Positions 26,058-34,605 of a DNA stretch of 64,000 nt are shown piece after piece (the stretch's first letter is position 1; every line of letters starts with the position of its first letter). The stretch is taken from NCBI RefSeq assembly GCF_000526495.1, contig NZ_JAGE01000001.1, forward strand, positions 2,476,001-2,540,000. Direction: 5' to 3'. The position numbers and the translations under genes are program-made. Origin of the DNA: Ruminiclostridium josui JCM 17888. GTDB taxonomy: Bacteria; Bacillota; Clostridia; Acetivibrionales; DSM-1351. The notes below the pieces were generated by a model. That model searched no databases and had not been told where the DNA came from. It worked only from the letters and a program-made list of their open reading frames with translations.

Positions 26058-27269
26058 ATGAAAAGAAAATTTTTAGTTATATTTATGTTATTGTGTTTCA
26101 TTATTTCAAGTACAGGTTGTTTCAATAAGGAAAATCAGGAAAAAGTATCAAGCTATCATACCAAGGATGCTAAGCAAGAGCAATATTCTTTGTGTAATGA
26201 AAAAGCTGATTTAACACAGGTAAAAATGGGTGATAAAGATGAAATCGTATCAAGAACAGGAGTATTGCCGAGTAATTTAAGAATTGTGGGAGCCCGTGAT
26301 GAAAAGAACATTTATTGCTGTGATGAAGATAATAAGAATGTTTATTTGTATAATGTTGATAAAAAAACCAAATCAGTTGTATCTTCAACGGTAAATCCTA
26401 AAAAATATTTAAATACAGTATCAGTTAATGATAAATGGATAGTTTGGGTAGAAGATGATGTAAAAGTTGAAACTGATGCATTGTATGATATAAATTGGCG
26501 TGCCTATGCAAGAAACTTAAAAACAAGTGAAATTATTCAATTTGATAAAGATAAAGGAATAAAAGTAGATCCGAGTGCAGTATATGTGAAGGTTGAGCCT
26601 TATGAGTTTTCATTATTTGGTGATAAGGTTGTATATGAATCTTACGATAAATTGAATAATACCACATGTGCAGTAATAAAAATGTATGATTTATCAAAAA
26701 AGAGCGTGGAAATAATTGATTCAAATAAGGATTATTCCGATGGGTTTTACAGCCACCCTAAGATATACAATAACCTGATATCATGGAGCGAATCAAAATG
26801 TAGTGCTGATTGGTCTGAAAAGGGAAGTACATACATATATAACATTAATACTAAGGAAAAGCATTTGATTACAACAGGCACAGATATTTTGTGGCCGTAT
26901 ATATATGGAAACTTTATTGCAGCTAGGGTAAAGCCCAATGGGCAAAATACGGATTCCAGTATTGTCTTATATGACTTAAATAAAAAGGATGGCTGGCATA
27001 CCATAGCTTCACCAAAAAGCTATGATTATAAAGATGAAAATTACGTAGAAATGCTAATGCCATCTATATATGGAGCATATTTAATATGGCAAGACAACAT
27101 TAGAGCAAAAATACTGGTATATAATTGTAAAAATAATAAAATGTATAGTTTAGCTCAAAAGGTTGGTAATGACGATACTGTAGCATGTATAGGAATATAT
27201 AATAATGTACTCTTTTGGTATGAAAATCATGGAAAATATACGGTACATAAATATGCAGTTTTGAAATAG
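26058..27269 (+). CDS. Lipoprotein with beta-propeller-like body
   Basis: A 403-residue lipoprotein. The signal ends in the lipobox ISSTGC with C21 as lipidation site, so the protein is anchored outside the membrane. The body is made of repeated strand blocks (KNIYCCDEDNKNVYLYNVDK, DKWIVWVEDDV, NNLISWSESK, GAYLIWQDNI, NNVLFWYENH) as in TolB/WD40-like propellers with a W-containing strand about every 50 residues. Function unknown. A second copy at 29857 is wrecked by internal deletions, indicating local duplication. Ribosome site is AGAAAGG. Confidence 0.7.
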   Translation: MKRKFLVIFMLLCFIISSTGCFNKENQEKVSSYHTKDAKQEQYSLCNEKADLTQVKMGDKDEIVSRTGVLPSNLRIVGARDEKNIYCCDEDNKNVYLYNVDKKTKSVVSSTVNPKKYLNTVSVNDKWIVWVEDDVKVETDALYDINWRAYARNLKTSEIIQFDKDKGIKVDPSAVYVKVEPYEFSLFGDKVVYESYDKLNNTTCAVIKMYDLSKKSVEIIDSNKDYSDGFYSHPKIYNNLISWSESKCSADWSEKGSTYIYNINTKEKHLITTGTDILWPYIYGNFIAARVKPNGQNTDSSIVLYDLNKKDGWHTIASPKSYDYKDENYVEMLMPSIYGAYLIWQDNIRAKILVYNCKNNKMYSLAQKVGNDDTVACIGIYNNVLFWYENHGKYTVHKYAVLK

Positions 27270-27379
27270 CTTGGCTTTTAAACTAAAGATAATTCGAATT
27301 ATAATTGCGATTTGTGGGATAATATTTTTGTGGGAAATCGGTGGGAAATTAATAATACTTACAGATAGAAAACTGCTGA

Positions 27380-27475
27380 AACGCTGATTTTACAGGACTT
27401 ACAAATTTGAAGTTTCATGTAGAAGCAAGACACGGAGCAGGATTTAAGGGCTTATTGAACAGATATTTTAAATAA
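27380..27475 (+). pseudogene. C-terminal remnant of rubrerythrin
   Basis: The frame from 27380 reads TNLKFHVEARHGAGFKGLLN then RYFK and TAA. The EARHGxxFxGLLxRYF ending is characteristic of rubrerythrin/NADH-peroxidase-type proteins of anaerobes. Only about 31 codons remain and there is no start. A terminator follows about 20 bases later, probably that of the lost gene. Confidence 0.5.
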
Positions 27476-27495
27476 AAATTAATAAAATATGATAT

Positions 27496-27534
27496 AAAAA
27501 ATACAATTCTCAGTAATGAGGGTTGTATTTTTTA
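27496..27534 (+). terminator. Terminator behind the rubrerythrin remnant
   Basis: AAAAAATACAA pairs with TTGTATTTTTT across a loop containing an inner CTCA/TGAG pairing. The T-run follows on the plus strand and an A-run precedes it, so it could serve both strands. Confidence 0.7.
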
Positions 27535-27758
27535 TTACTTCATACCTGATACCATTTGATTTCATAATTCTGGGGCAACTTGAGCCTTAATTGACTTTTG
27601 GTCAGCAGACAGCAAATACTATTTGTATTTGCATTCATAATTCATTACTTCCCTACTTATATTATATCATACGAAATTCTTAATTATCAGTCTTATATTC
27701 AGCATTTATCCTGTGTATCATATGAGAAGAAGTATCTATTATCCGAGGAGGAGATAAA

Positions 27759-28745
27759 ATGATTCCAGAAGAAAAACAAAATGCTGTTAAAAATGCATTA
27801 CAGGCTGCATTTGGTGTAAGTGAGTGCGAAGATATAAAAATATTAACTGAAGGCCTCTCATCTGCCCTTGTTTTTCGCATTGTTGTGAAGAAAAAGCCAT
27901 ACTTGCTGCGAATTATTACCCGGACCGATAACACGGGCGACCCTACACGCCAGTTTGTTTGCATGGGGATGGCTGCAGAGGAAAAGATTGCTCCACGAAT
28001 TTGGTACACGAACATAGAAGATAGAATATTAATTACAGATTATGTTGAAGCTCAACCATTACACATTAAGGAAGCAAGAAATAAACTGCCTAAGCTACTT
28101 AGACAGCTACATTCACTACCTCCTTTTCCAAGGGTGATGAGTTTTCAAGATACTGCAGATATTTTCATTCGAAAATTTCAGGAAGCCAAAATTCTTCCAG
28201 AAAATATGACCGAAGAACTCTTTAAGCAATACAGTCGCGTTGTGGCCATTTATCCTCGCAATGATGATGATTTAGTTTCATGTCATAACGATCTTAAACC
28301 AGAAAATGTTCTTTTTGATGGAGAGCGGATTTGGCTTGTGGATTGGGAGGCTGCTTTTTTAAATGACCGCTATGCTGATCTTGCCGTTGCTGCAAATTTT
28401 TTAGTAAAAGACGAAAAAGATGAAGCAGATTTTCTAAAAAGCTATTTTGGAGAATCAGTGGATGAATACAGGCACGCCCGGTTCTTTTTAGCGCAACAAA
28501 TAACTCACATGTCTTATTTTACTGTTTTTATGCTTTTCGGTGCTAAGGGCAAACCAATTGATTTAAATATTGAAAAACTAGATTTAGATTTTCGAAGTTT
28601 CCATGATAGTATATGGGCAGGTAAAATCAGCTTAGCTAGCGATGAAACGAAAATTCAGTATGCTTTGGTTCATATGGAGCAAATGTTATGCAATATGAGA
28701 ACAAAGAGATTTGAGGATGCACTGAAAAAGGTAAATGTAAAATAA
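27759..28745 (+). CDS. APH/choline-kinase-fold phosphotransferase
   Basis: A 328-residue kinase-like protein of the aminoglycoside phosphotransferase superfamily. The catalytic Brenner motif is CHNDLKPENVLFD (H176-N177-D178) and the metal-binding Asp is D195 in WLVDWE. The N-terminal lobe holds a nucleotide-binding strand pair with Lys (RIVVKKKPYLLRIIT). Substrate may be an aminoglycoside, choline, ethanolamine or a macrolide; the sequence does not decide. GAGGAGGAGATAAA precedes the ATG. Its 3' end is repeated in decayed form at about 31539, showing this gene was part of a duplicated block. Confidence 0.75.
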   Translation: MIPEEKQNAVKNALQAAFGVSECEDIKILTEGLSSALVFRIVVKKKPYLLRIITRTDNTGDPTRQFVCMGMAAEEKIAPRIWYTNIEDRILITDYVEAQPLHIKEARNKLPKLLRQLHSLPPFPRVMSFQDTADIFIRKFQEAKILPENMTEELFKQYSRVVAIYPRNDDDLVSCHNDLKPENVLFDGERIWLVDWEAAFLNDRYADLAVAANFLVKDEKDEADFLKSYFGESVDEYRHARFFLAQQITHMSYFTVFMLFGAKGKPIDLNIEKLDLDFRSFHDSIWAGKISLASDETKIQYALVHMEQMLCNMRTKRFEDALKKVNVK

Positions 28746-28760
28746 TAGAGAATATTTATT

Positions 28761-28796
28761 ATATAAAGGATATAAAGGATATAAAGGATATAAAGG
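28761..28796. repeat. Tandem 9-base repeat ATATAAAGG x4
   Basis: Four perfect copies of ATATAAAGG directly follow the APH gene and end 14 bases before an ATG at 28811. Each unit contains AAAGG, a ribosome-site core, so the array looks like slippage expansion of a Shine-Dalgarno region. Confidence 0.8.
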
Positions 28797-28810
28797 AAGA
28801 GGTTTACTAA

Positions 28811-28879
28811 ATGATAGAAATACCGGAGGCAAAGACAGTTGCTCATCAAATTAATGAAACTTCTCTTGGAAAAAAATAA
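28811..28879 (+). pseudogene. N-terminal stub of a formamidopyrimidine-DNA glycosylase-like gene
   Basis: ATG 28811 opens MIEIPEAKTVAHQINETSLG, then KK and TAA. The (M)IE-PEAxxxAxQINETxxGK start matches Fpg/MutM-like DNA glycosylases of Firmicutes, where the N-terminal residues after Met are catalytic. The family usually starts MPE or MIE/L-PE. Only 22 residues remain. The following DNA reads as something unrelated on the other strand. Confidence 0.5.
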
Positions 28880-28883
28880 TAAT

Positions 28884-29139
28884 GAATGTTGTATTTCTGA
28901 AAGGTAATCTCCATCAACTAACGAGAGCAATTTTATGTAGGCATCCACATATTCTAGGTTTCCTTCAAGATTTTCGATTTTCAAGCCAAAATTCAAGGAA
29001 ACGCATGCGAAAAAGAATCGCATATCCTAATATCAAATTAGCACTACGATTATTTGCTATTATAGGCTTTAACAGTTCAATGACATCATGTAAATCAAGT
29101 TCTGAAGGAGCAATCACAGAATGTTTAAAGTCCATTTAA
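28884..29139 (-). pseudogene. Frameshifted gene remnant, unknown family
   Basis: On the minus strand ATG at 29137-29139 begins MDFKHSVIAPSELDLHDVIE and LLKPIIANNRSANLILGYAI. The frame breaks near 28990, after which a neighbouring frame continues IENLEGNLEYVDAYIKLLSL and VDGDYLSEIQHS up to the junction with the glycosylase stub. It is protein-like but unrecognised, and broken by a frameshift and a truncated end. Confidence 0.35.
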
Positions 29140-29238
29140 TTCTATCATAAGACCATAACAGGTTATCCATAGTTATATCACCATGATTTAATACATGTTT
29201 GGTTGAATTATGCATCGCTATGCTTAACTATGAGGTTA

Positions 29239-29390
29239 TTAATCCAAAACTTTATTGTAATATTGAATTGTATAATATGTTTCAGATCCAACTTCTTTAT
29301 AAAATTCCTTGCTTCCGCCTATCATATAGGTTGCACCCACTTTAGCTGTTCTGTTTATTGATTCATAGAGGAGAACTGTAGCCAATCCCT
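29239..29390 (-). pseudogene. C-terminal remnant of a GNAT acetyltransferase
   Basis: On the minus strand the frame reads KGLATVLLYESINRTAKVGA then TYMIGGSKEFYKEVGSETYY and ends ...YYNKVLD-TAA at 29239-29241. A G-x-ATVLLYE acetyl-CoA helix followed by Y/F-Y-K-x-x-G is the usual end of GNAT enzymes. The N-terminal half is absent and the frame runs into stops upstream. Confidence 0.4.
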
Positions 29391-29560
29391 TTGTAATTAA
29401 TAAGTTAAATATTTAATTATGGAGAAAAAAATTGAGGAGTAGTATTTTTTTGGAGCATAAAATTATAATACTTGTAAATTTGGATAATAGCTAACTTTAT
29501 GTTAAAATATTAAAACAATGGGGATGCTAGTTTTGTAGATAAAAATAACGTTTCAGTTAA

Positions 29561-29779
29561 CTCTATAGTTTTCCCAATAAACCTATTTGTGCAATACTGT
29601 CCGGGTATACAAAAGGCTTTCTATATGACGGAATAAATTTGAAAGCCATAACCTTACTTGATACTAAGAGATATACAAAATCTTGCGATATTAAGTTCTG
29701 TGACGGATTTATTTCATACAGCTATCCGGATGTTGTAAAAGGAGTAACCCATACTTACATAAGGAGACTTAAGACATGA
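29561..29779 (+). pseudogene. Orphan coding fragment
   Basis: A 72-codon stop-bounded frame (LYSFPNKPICAILSGYTKGF, then DTKRYTKSCDIKFCDGFISY, ending RRLKT) has even, protein-like composition but no start or ribosome site. It could be a piece of an extracellular protein. Not recognised. Confidence 0.3.
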
Positions 29780-29856
29780 GAAATGCTAATGCATCTATAT
29801 ATGGATTAGCATTTAATATATACAAATAAAAGGCAAACTTTTAGAAGCTGAATAAA

Positions 29857-30269
29857 ATGAAAAGAAAATTTTTAGTTATATTTATATTATTGTGTTTCAT
29901 TATTTCAAGTACAGGTTGTTTCAATAAGAATAATCAGGAAAAAGTATCAAGCTATCATACCAAAGATGCTAAACAAGAGCAATATTCTTTGTGTAATGAA
30001 AAAGCTGATTTAACACATGTAAAAATTGGTGATAAAGATGAAATCGTATTACTAAGATATACAATAACCTGATAGCATGGAGTGAATCAAAATGTAGTGC
30101 TGATTGGTCTGAAAAGGGAAGTACATACATTTATAATATTGATACTAAGGAAAAGCAATTGATTACAGGGCAATGATTATACTATTGGTTGTATAGAAAT
30201 ATATAATAATGTCTTTTGGTATGAAAATTATGGAAGACATACGTGCAAAAATATGCAGTTTTGAAATAG
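29857..30269 (+). pseudogene. Deleted copy of the propeller lipoprotein
   Basis: The first 64 codons nearly duplicate the lipoprotein gene at 26058 (same lipobox ISSTGC). After GDKDEIV the sequence jumps to the part coding KIYNNLI..WSESKCSADW, out of frame, and jumps again after KEKQLITG to the terminal VFWYENYGRH-like part, ending TAG 30267-30269. Two internal deletions plus frameshifts leave 71 in-frame residues (ending LLRYTIT). It is clearly a degraded paralog. Confidence 0.75.
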
Positions 30270-30355
30270 CTTGGTTTTTAATTTTTAGATATTTGATTTT
30301 ACTATAGATAGTAAAAAAAGATAGTAAAAAACAAAATTAACTTGAGTCTAATTAT

Positions 30356-30392
30356 AAAAATAACCCAGAAGCCTCTCCGGGTTATTTTTATA
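30356..30392. terminator. Bidirectional terminator between converging remnants
   Basis: AAAAATAACCC pairs with GGGTTATTTTT across an 11-base loop. An A-run precedes and a T-run follows, so it can act on both strands, between the lipoprotein remnant and the minus-strand secreted-protein gene. Confidence 0.65.
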
Positions 30393-30466
30393 GACTTTTG
30401 AAAAGGGAAAAGGGGCCATTGCACAGATTTAAATAAATTTGAAAGAGATAGCCCCTATTTATAACT

Positions 30467-31311
30467 TTATGTATTACTTACTGGATAAGCTGTACCTGTA
30501 GTTGGTTTATTAAATGTAAAATAAACCATACCGTTATCACCAGGAGCAAGAATCCAGTTTAAACCGAAAGATGAGCTATTTGGAAGTGTTATAACGCAGT
30601 AGCCGTCTCTTTTTACGCTTATTGTTTGCCAAGATGATGTGTATGGGTTGCGTATTGTATAGTATTGATAATTATTATAGGATGGAATATTGGCCCAATC
30701 TGGAACTAAGTAGAGTGTTTTATTGGCAGCATTTTTCATAATGATATTATACATAACTCCATAGTTGCCTTGAAGTTCAGGTCGACTATTTGGTAAGTAT
30801 TGAACAGGTTGTTCGAATTCATTTATATTCTTTGTAGAGATATATGAGCTGAAGCAATCTAAATAAAAAGCTTTATTGACTGAAGTATTATAATCAAAAG
30901 TAGCAATTCTTCCGTCATAATTATATAATGCAGTAGATGTTGCTTTATTATCACCAGATCCGCTTGAACTACCTGTGTTCTGGCAATCGACTACAGGAAG
31001 ACTTGCAACTGTTGATATGCTAGTTCCTTTACAGCCACTGTTAATGGTACACCAGAATAATTAGAATGGCTATATTCAACATCATAAGCTTTATTAGCTG
31101 TTAAATTTACTTTAATTGTATATGCACCAATCCCATTTCTAAGATAAGATGAATAGATTTTTTCAGGGTTATTTGAATATATGTAGCTGTTGTTGGTCTT
31201 AGTAAAGGTTAGTGAATCATTCGGACTATATGCTGCAAATACTAAAGTTGATGTTAATAAAATTGATATGAATAATGCTAAACATACAAAACTTCTAAAT
31301 CTTTTTAACAT
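30467..31311 (-). pseudogene. Frameshifted secreted protein
   Basis: The minus-strand gene starts ATG 31309-31311 after GGAGTG with a signal peptide (MLKRFRSFVCLALFISILLT...VFAA). The frame breaks near 31010 (PLTVAVK then out of frame). Sense resumes in the next frame as SISTVASLPVVDCQNTGSSS and continues to TAA at 30467. One frameshift would restore about 280 residues with beta-rich composition. No known family. It could be a recent inactivation, a phase-variable gene or a sequencing indel. Confidence 0.6.
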
Positions 31312-31538
31312 AATTTACAATCACTCCTTATAATTTAATTAATATATTTTGTTCATTCTAATGTTAATCCTGAACATATTTATATTTGACCAATCCTTTC
31401 TATCTCGAGCTAGAAAAAAATTGATTAATATCATTAAATCTCATTAATAAAATAATTATATTATATTATAGTATAATTAAGTTGACTGTCAACCATAATT
31501 TTACATTATTTATAATTACAGTAACTTTTGTAAAACTT
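31312..31538. other. Upstream region of the frameshifted secreted gene
   Basis: AT-rich. No clear promoter boxes could be paired on the minus strand. Nothing coding. Confidence 0.25.
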
Positions 31539-31665
31539 TCTTAGCTAGCTATGAAACGAAAATACAATTATGCTTTGGTTCATATAGAGTAAATGTTATG
31601 CATATGGGAACAAAGAGAATTGAGGATCATTGATAAAGGTAAATGTAAATTAATAGAGAATATTT
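31539..31665 (+). repeat. Decayed duplicate of the APH gene 3' end
   Basis: The sequence from TTAGCTAGCTATGAAACGAA to TAGAGAATATTT parallels 28636-28756 (end of the APH-fold gene and the bases after it) with scattered substitutions and small deletions that break the frame. It marks an old duplication of about 125 bases roughly 2.9 kb from the source. Confidence 0.7.
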
Positions 31666-32017
31666 AAGTGAGAGTTCACAAGGACTTTCTCTATAGGCAT
31701 TTCTTGCCTCAGAACAGTGCATACCCGGACTGGAAAATACAGAACTAACAAATTTTGGACATTTTACTCGGATGGCTTTTGTTAAAATAAGATAGTGTAT
31801 ACAATAATTTATAATCAGATTCCAAAAGGACATTATTGGTTTTTGCATAATAATTAACTTTCGACTTCATTTAGCTATTATTTTATTGTAATAAAGTGTT
31901 TTGTTTGTTATTATTTATATAGTTGCAAAAAAACATTAAATTAAATGGCATAAAGCTTGTGCCATAATATCTCCCTATACTTCCAATAAACTATGAGTTT
32001 CGTCAAGGAGTGATGCT
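31666..32017. other. Noncoding region before serC
   Basis: No credible gene. An inverted repeat ATGGCA...TGCCAT lies at about 31946-31968 and could be an operator. No T-box, SAM or other riboswitch signature was recognised. Confidence 0.3.
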
Positions 32018-32107
32018 ATGAGATTCAGATGGCGTCTATCTGGAACGCAATGGGGCGGTGAATACGAAATTGTGTCTTTTTTTGTAGCGATTGATGTAAA
32101 TCAATAA
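32018..32107 (+). CDS. Short ORF upstream of serC, possible leader peptide
   Basis: A 29-codon ORF (MRFRWRLSGTQWGGEYEIVS and 9 more residues) with a good ribosome site (AAGGAGTGATGCT) ends 58 bases before serC. It has no serine run and no obvious terminator/antiterminator pair follows, so classical attenuation is not shown. It may be a conserved small protein or a translated leader. Confidence rests only on the ribosome site and position. Confidence 0.4.
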   Translation: MRFRWRLSGTQWGGEYEIVSFFVAIDVNQ

Positions 32108-32165
32108 GGATACAAAAACGAGGTTGTTGGAGTTAGAGGGAGCAATATATAAGGAGGACAAAACA

Positions 32166-33248
32166 GTGGGAAGAATTTATAATTTTTCTGCAGGACCGGC
32201 AATGTTGCCGGTAGAAGTACTAAAAGAAGCAGCAGATGAGATGCTGGATTACAGAGGTACTGGCATGTCTGTTATGGAGATGAGCCACAGATCTAAAGCG
32301 TACGATGTAATCATAAAGGAAGCTGAGAAGGATTTACGGGAATTAATGAATATTCCTGATAATTATAAAGTACTTTTCTTACAGGGCGGCGCATCACTGC
32401 AGTTTGCCATGATTCCGATGAATTTGATGAAGAATAAAGTAGCTGACTTTATAATAACCGGACAATGGGCAAAGAAAGCATACCAGGAAGCTAAAATCTA
32501 TGGAACAGCAAATGCGATTGCTTCTTCTGAGGACAAGACATTTTCCTATATCCCGGATTGCTCCGATCTTCCTATTTCTGAAAATGCAGATTACGTATAC
32601 ATTTGCGAAAACAACACCATATACGGAACAAAGTTCAAAAAATTACCTAATACGAAGGGGAAGATATTAGTTTCCGATGTTTCTTCCTGTTTCTTGTCAG
32701 AACCTATTGATGTAACAAAATATGGCGTAATTTTTGGCGGTGTTCAGAAGAACATCGGGCCTGCAGGTGTTGTAATTGTTATCATCCGTGAAGATCTTAT
32801 TACAGAAGATACACTTCCTGGCACACCTACTATGATGAAATATAAAATTCATGCTAAAGAGGGTTCTTTGTATAATACCCCACCTGCTTATGGTATTTAT
32901 ATTTGTGGTAAGGTGTTTAAATGGATTAAGAATCAAGGCGGCTTAGAGGCTATGAAAGCTCATAATGAGAAAAAAGCAGCGATACTTTATGATTTCTTAG
33001 ACCAGAGTAAAATGTTCCATGGAACTGTTGTAAAAGAAGACCGTTCATTAATGAATGTTCCTTTTGTTACTGGGAATGAAGAGCTTGACGCAAAATTTGT
33101 TAAAGAAGCAAAAGCTGCGGGCTTTGAAAACTTAAAGGGTCATAGAACTGTAGGTGGTATGAGAGCTTCCATTTATAATGCTATGCCTATTGAAGGTGTT
33201 GAGGCATTAGTTGAGTTTATGAAAAAGTTTGAAGCTGAGAACCTGTAA
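32166..33248 (+). CDS. serC: Phosphoserine aminotransferase SerC
   Basis: A 360-residue PLP enzyme that converts 3-phosphohydroxypyruvate and glutamate to phosphoserine, the second step of serine synthesis. The N-terminus YNFSAGPAMLPVEVLKEAAD, then MSVMEMSHRSKAY and VLFLQGGASLQFAMIPMNLM, are class-V SerC signatures. The PLP lysine lies in FGGVQKNIGPAG. GTG 32166 is chosen because AGGAGGACAAAACA stands just before it; a TTG at 32124 would add 14 unsupported residues. It is 24 bases upstream of serA, forming an operon. Confidence 0.93.
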   Translation: MGRIYNFSAGPAMLPVEVLKEAADEMLDYRGTGMSVMEMSHRSKAYDVIIKEAEKDLRELMNIPDNYKVLFLQGGASLQFAMIPMNLMKNKVADFIITGQWAKKAYQEAKIYGTANAIASSEDKTFSYIPDCSDLPISENADYVYICENNTIYGTKFKKLPNTKGKILVSDVSSCFLSEPIDVTKYGVIFGGVQKNIGPAGVVIVIIREDLITEDTLPGTPTMMKYKIHAKEGSLYNTPPAYGIYICGKVFKWIKNQGGLEAMKAHNEKKAAILYDFLDQSKMFHGTVVKEDRSLMNVPFVTGNEELDAKFVKEAKAAGFENLKGHRTVGGMRASIYNAMPIEGVEALVEFMKKFEAENL

Positions 33249-33272
33249 TAAGATGTAGAAAGGGGTATAGTC

Positions 33273-34451
33273 ATGAAATATAGTTGTCTTAATCCAATAG
33301 CGAATGTTGGTTTAGATATTTTTTCCGATAAACATGTAAAAGTTGAAAATGTCAATGAAGCAGATGCGATTTTAGTAAGAAGTGCTGCGATGCATGACAT
33401 GGAATTTAGCAGTAATCTCAAGGCAATTGCAAGAGCAGGAGCCGGCGTCAACAATATACCGTTAGAAAAATGTGCCGAGCATGGAATTGTAGTATTTAAT
33501 ACCCCGGGAGCAAATGCAAACGGTGTAAAGGAATTAGTAATTGCAGGACTTATGTTAGCTTCCCGTGATATCATCGGAGGAGTTAACTGGGTTCAGACTA
33601 TAAAAGAAGAGCCTGGTATTGCTAAAGCTGTGGAAAAAGGCAAAGGCAAGTTTGCAGGTAAGGAAATCAAAGGTAAGAAATTAGGAGTTATCGGGCTTGG
33701 AGCAATTGGGGTTCTGGTAGCAAATGCAGCTAATCGTCTAGGAATGAAAGTTTATGGATATGACCCCTTCATTTCTGTAGATAGTGCGTGGAATTTATCC
33801 AGAGATGTTGTACACGTTAAAACCAGAGAAGAAATTTATAAAGATTGTGATTATATAACTCTACATACTCCTTTGATAGAGAATTCGGATCCTAATGTTA
33901 ATACCAAAGAAATGATTAACGAAGAAACGATTTCTAAGATGAAGGATGGTGTTATCATCCTCAATTTTGCAAGGGATTTGTTAGTATGTGATAACGATAT
34001 TGAAGCAGCTCTCAAAAGTGGTAAGGTTGCCAAGTATGTGACCGATTTCCCAAATGATAAGACAGCTAAGATGGATGGAGTTATAGCAATTCCACACCTT
34101 GGAGCATCTACTGAAGAATCAGAAGATAACTGTGCAATGATGGCTGTAAAGCAATTAATTGATTTTATTGAGAATGGTAACATTAAAAATTCTGTAAACT
34201 ATCCAAACTGTGATGCAGGTGTTTGCATGACAGACGGACGTATTGCTATCTGCCACAGAAATATTCCGAATATGCTGGCGCAGTTTGCTGGGGCATTTTC
34301 TTCTATGAATGTAAATATCTTAGACATGGTGAGTAAATCAAGAGGTGACTATGCTTACACTGTACTAGATATTGAAAATCATACAAATGAAGAAATTGCA
34401 GCAAAGATTGCAGCAATTAAAGGTGTATTAAAAGTAAGGATTGTAAAATAA
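33273..34451 (+). CDS. serA: D-3-phosphoglycerate dehydrogenase SerA
   Basis: A 392-residue NAD-dependent dehydrogenase for the first step of serine synthesis. The Rossmann motif is GVIGLGAIGVLVANAA (about 138-153). The catalytic set appears around ARAGAGVNNIPLEK, ILNFARDLLVCDN and PHLGASTEESEDN. A C-terminal ACT-like domain (about 320-392, MLAQFAGAFSSMNVNILDMV) may bind serine. Ribosome site AAAGGGG precedes ATG 33273. The serC-serA order and a terminator after serA define a two-gene operon. Confidence 0.92.
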   Translation: MKYSCLNPIANVGLDIFSDKHVKVENVNEADAILVRSAAMHDMEFSSNLKAIARAGAGVNNIPLEKCAEHGIVVFNTPGANANGVKELVIAGLMLASRDIIGGVNWVQTIKEEPGIAKAVEKGKGKFAGKEIKGKKLGVIGLGAIGVLVANAANRLGMKVYGYDPFISVDSAWNLSRDVVHVKTREEIYKDCDYITLHTPLIENSDPNVNTKEMINEETISKMKDGVIILNFARDLLVCDNDIEAALKSGKVAKYVTDFPNDKTAKMDGVIAIPHLGASTEESEDNCAMMAVKQLIDFIENGNIKNSVNYPNCDAGVCMTDGRIAICHRNIPNMLAQFAGAFSSMNVNILDMVSKSRGDYAYTVLDIENHTNEEIAAKIAAIKGVLKVRIVK

Positions 34452-34478
34452 TTAAGGTTCATTATAAATTTTATAAAC

Positions 34479-34530
34479 CGGGATATAAGTACAATACTAA
34501 AGTTGATATTGTGCTTATATCCCGATTTTG
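34479..34530 (+). terminator. serCA operon terminator
   Basis: CGGGATATAAGTACAATA pairs with TATTGTGCTTATATCCCG across a short loop, followed by ATTTTG. Long stem, strong terminator. Confidence 0.8.
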
Positions 34531-34571
34531 CTGTCAATATGATTTACTGCCTTTATTTTTTTGCAAAAATA

Positions 34572-34599
34572 TTGACACGCGTCTCAACAGTGATATAAT
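34572..34599 (+). promoter_or_regulatory. Consensus sigma-A promoter for the SLH operon
   Basis: TTGACA (34572-34577), a 16-base spacer and TATAAT (34594-34599) match the consensus at all 12 positions. The predicted start near 34606 gives a leader of about 264 bases before the SLH gene, noncoding and rich in short palindromes. Confidence 0.65.
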
Positions 34600-34605
34600 A
34601 AAAAA

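Larger units (their letters stand above)
27270..27758. other. Intergenic with gene remnant and terminator
   Basis: Contains the rubrerythrin-like tail at 27380-27475, the terminator at 27496-27534 and the leader of the APH-fold gene. Nothing else is supported. Confidence 0.4.

Noticed and set aside
28670-29023. 117-codon minus-strand ORF as a complete gene
   Set aside because: Its C-terminal half is the antisense of the Fpg-like stub, the tandem repeat and the APH 3' end; only the front part is protein-like and it is frameshifted.
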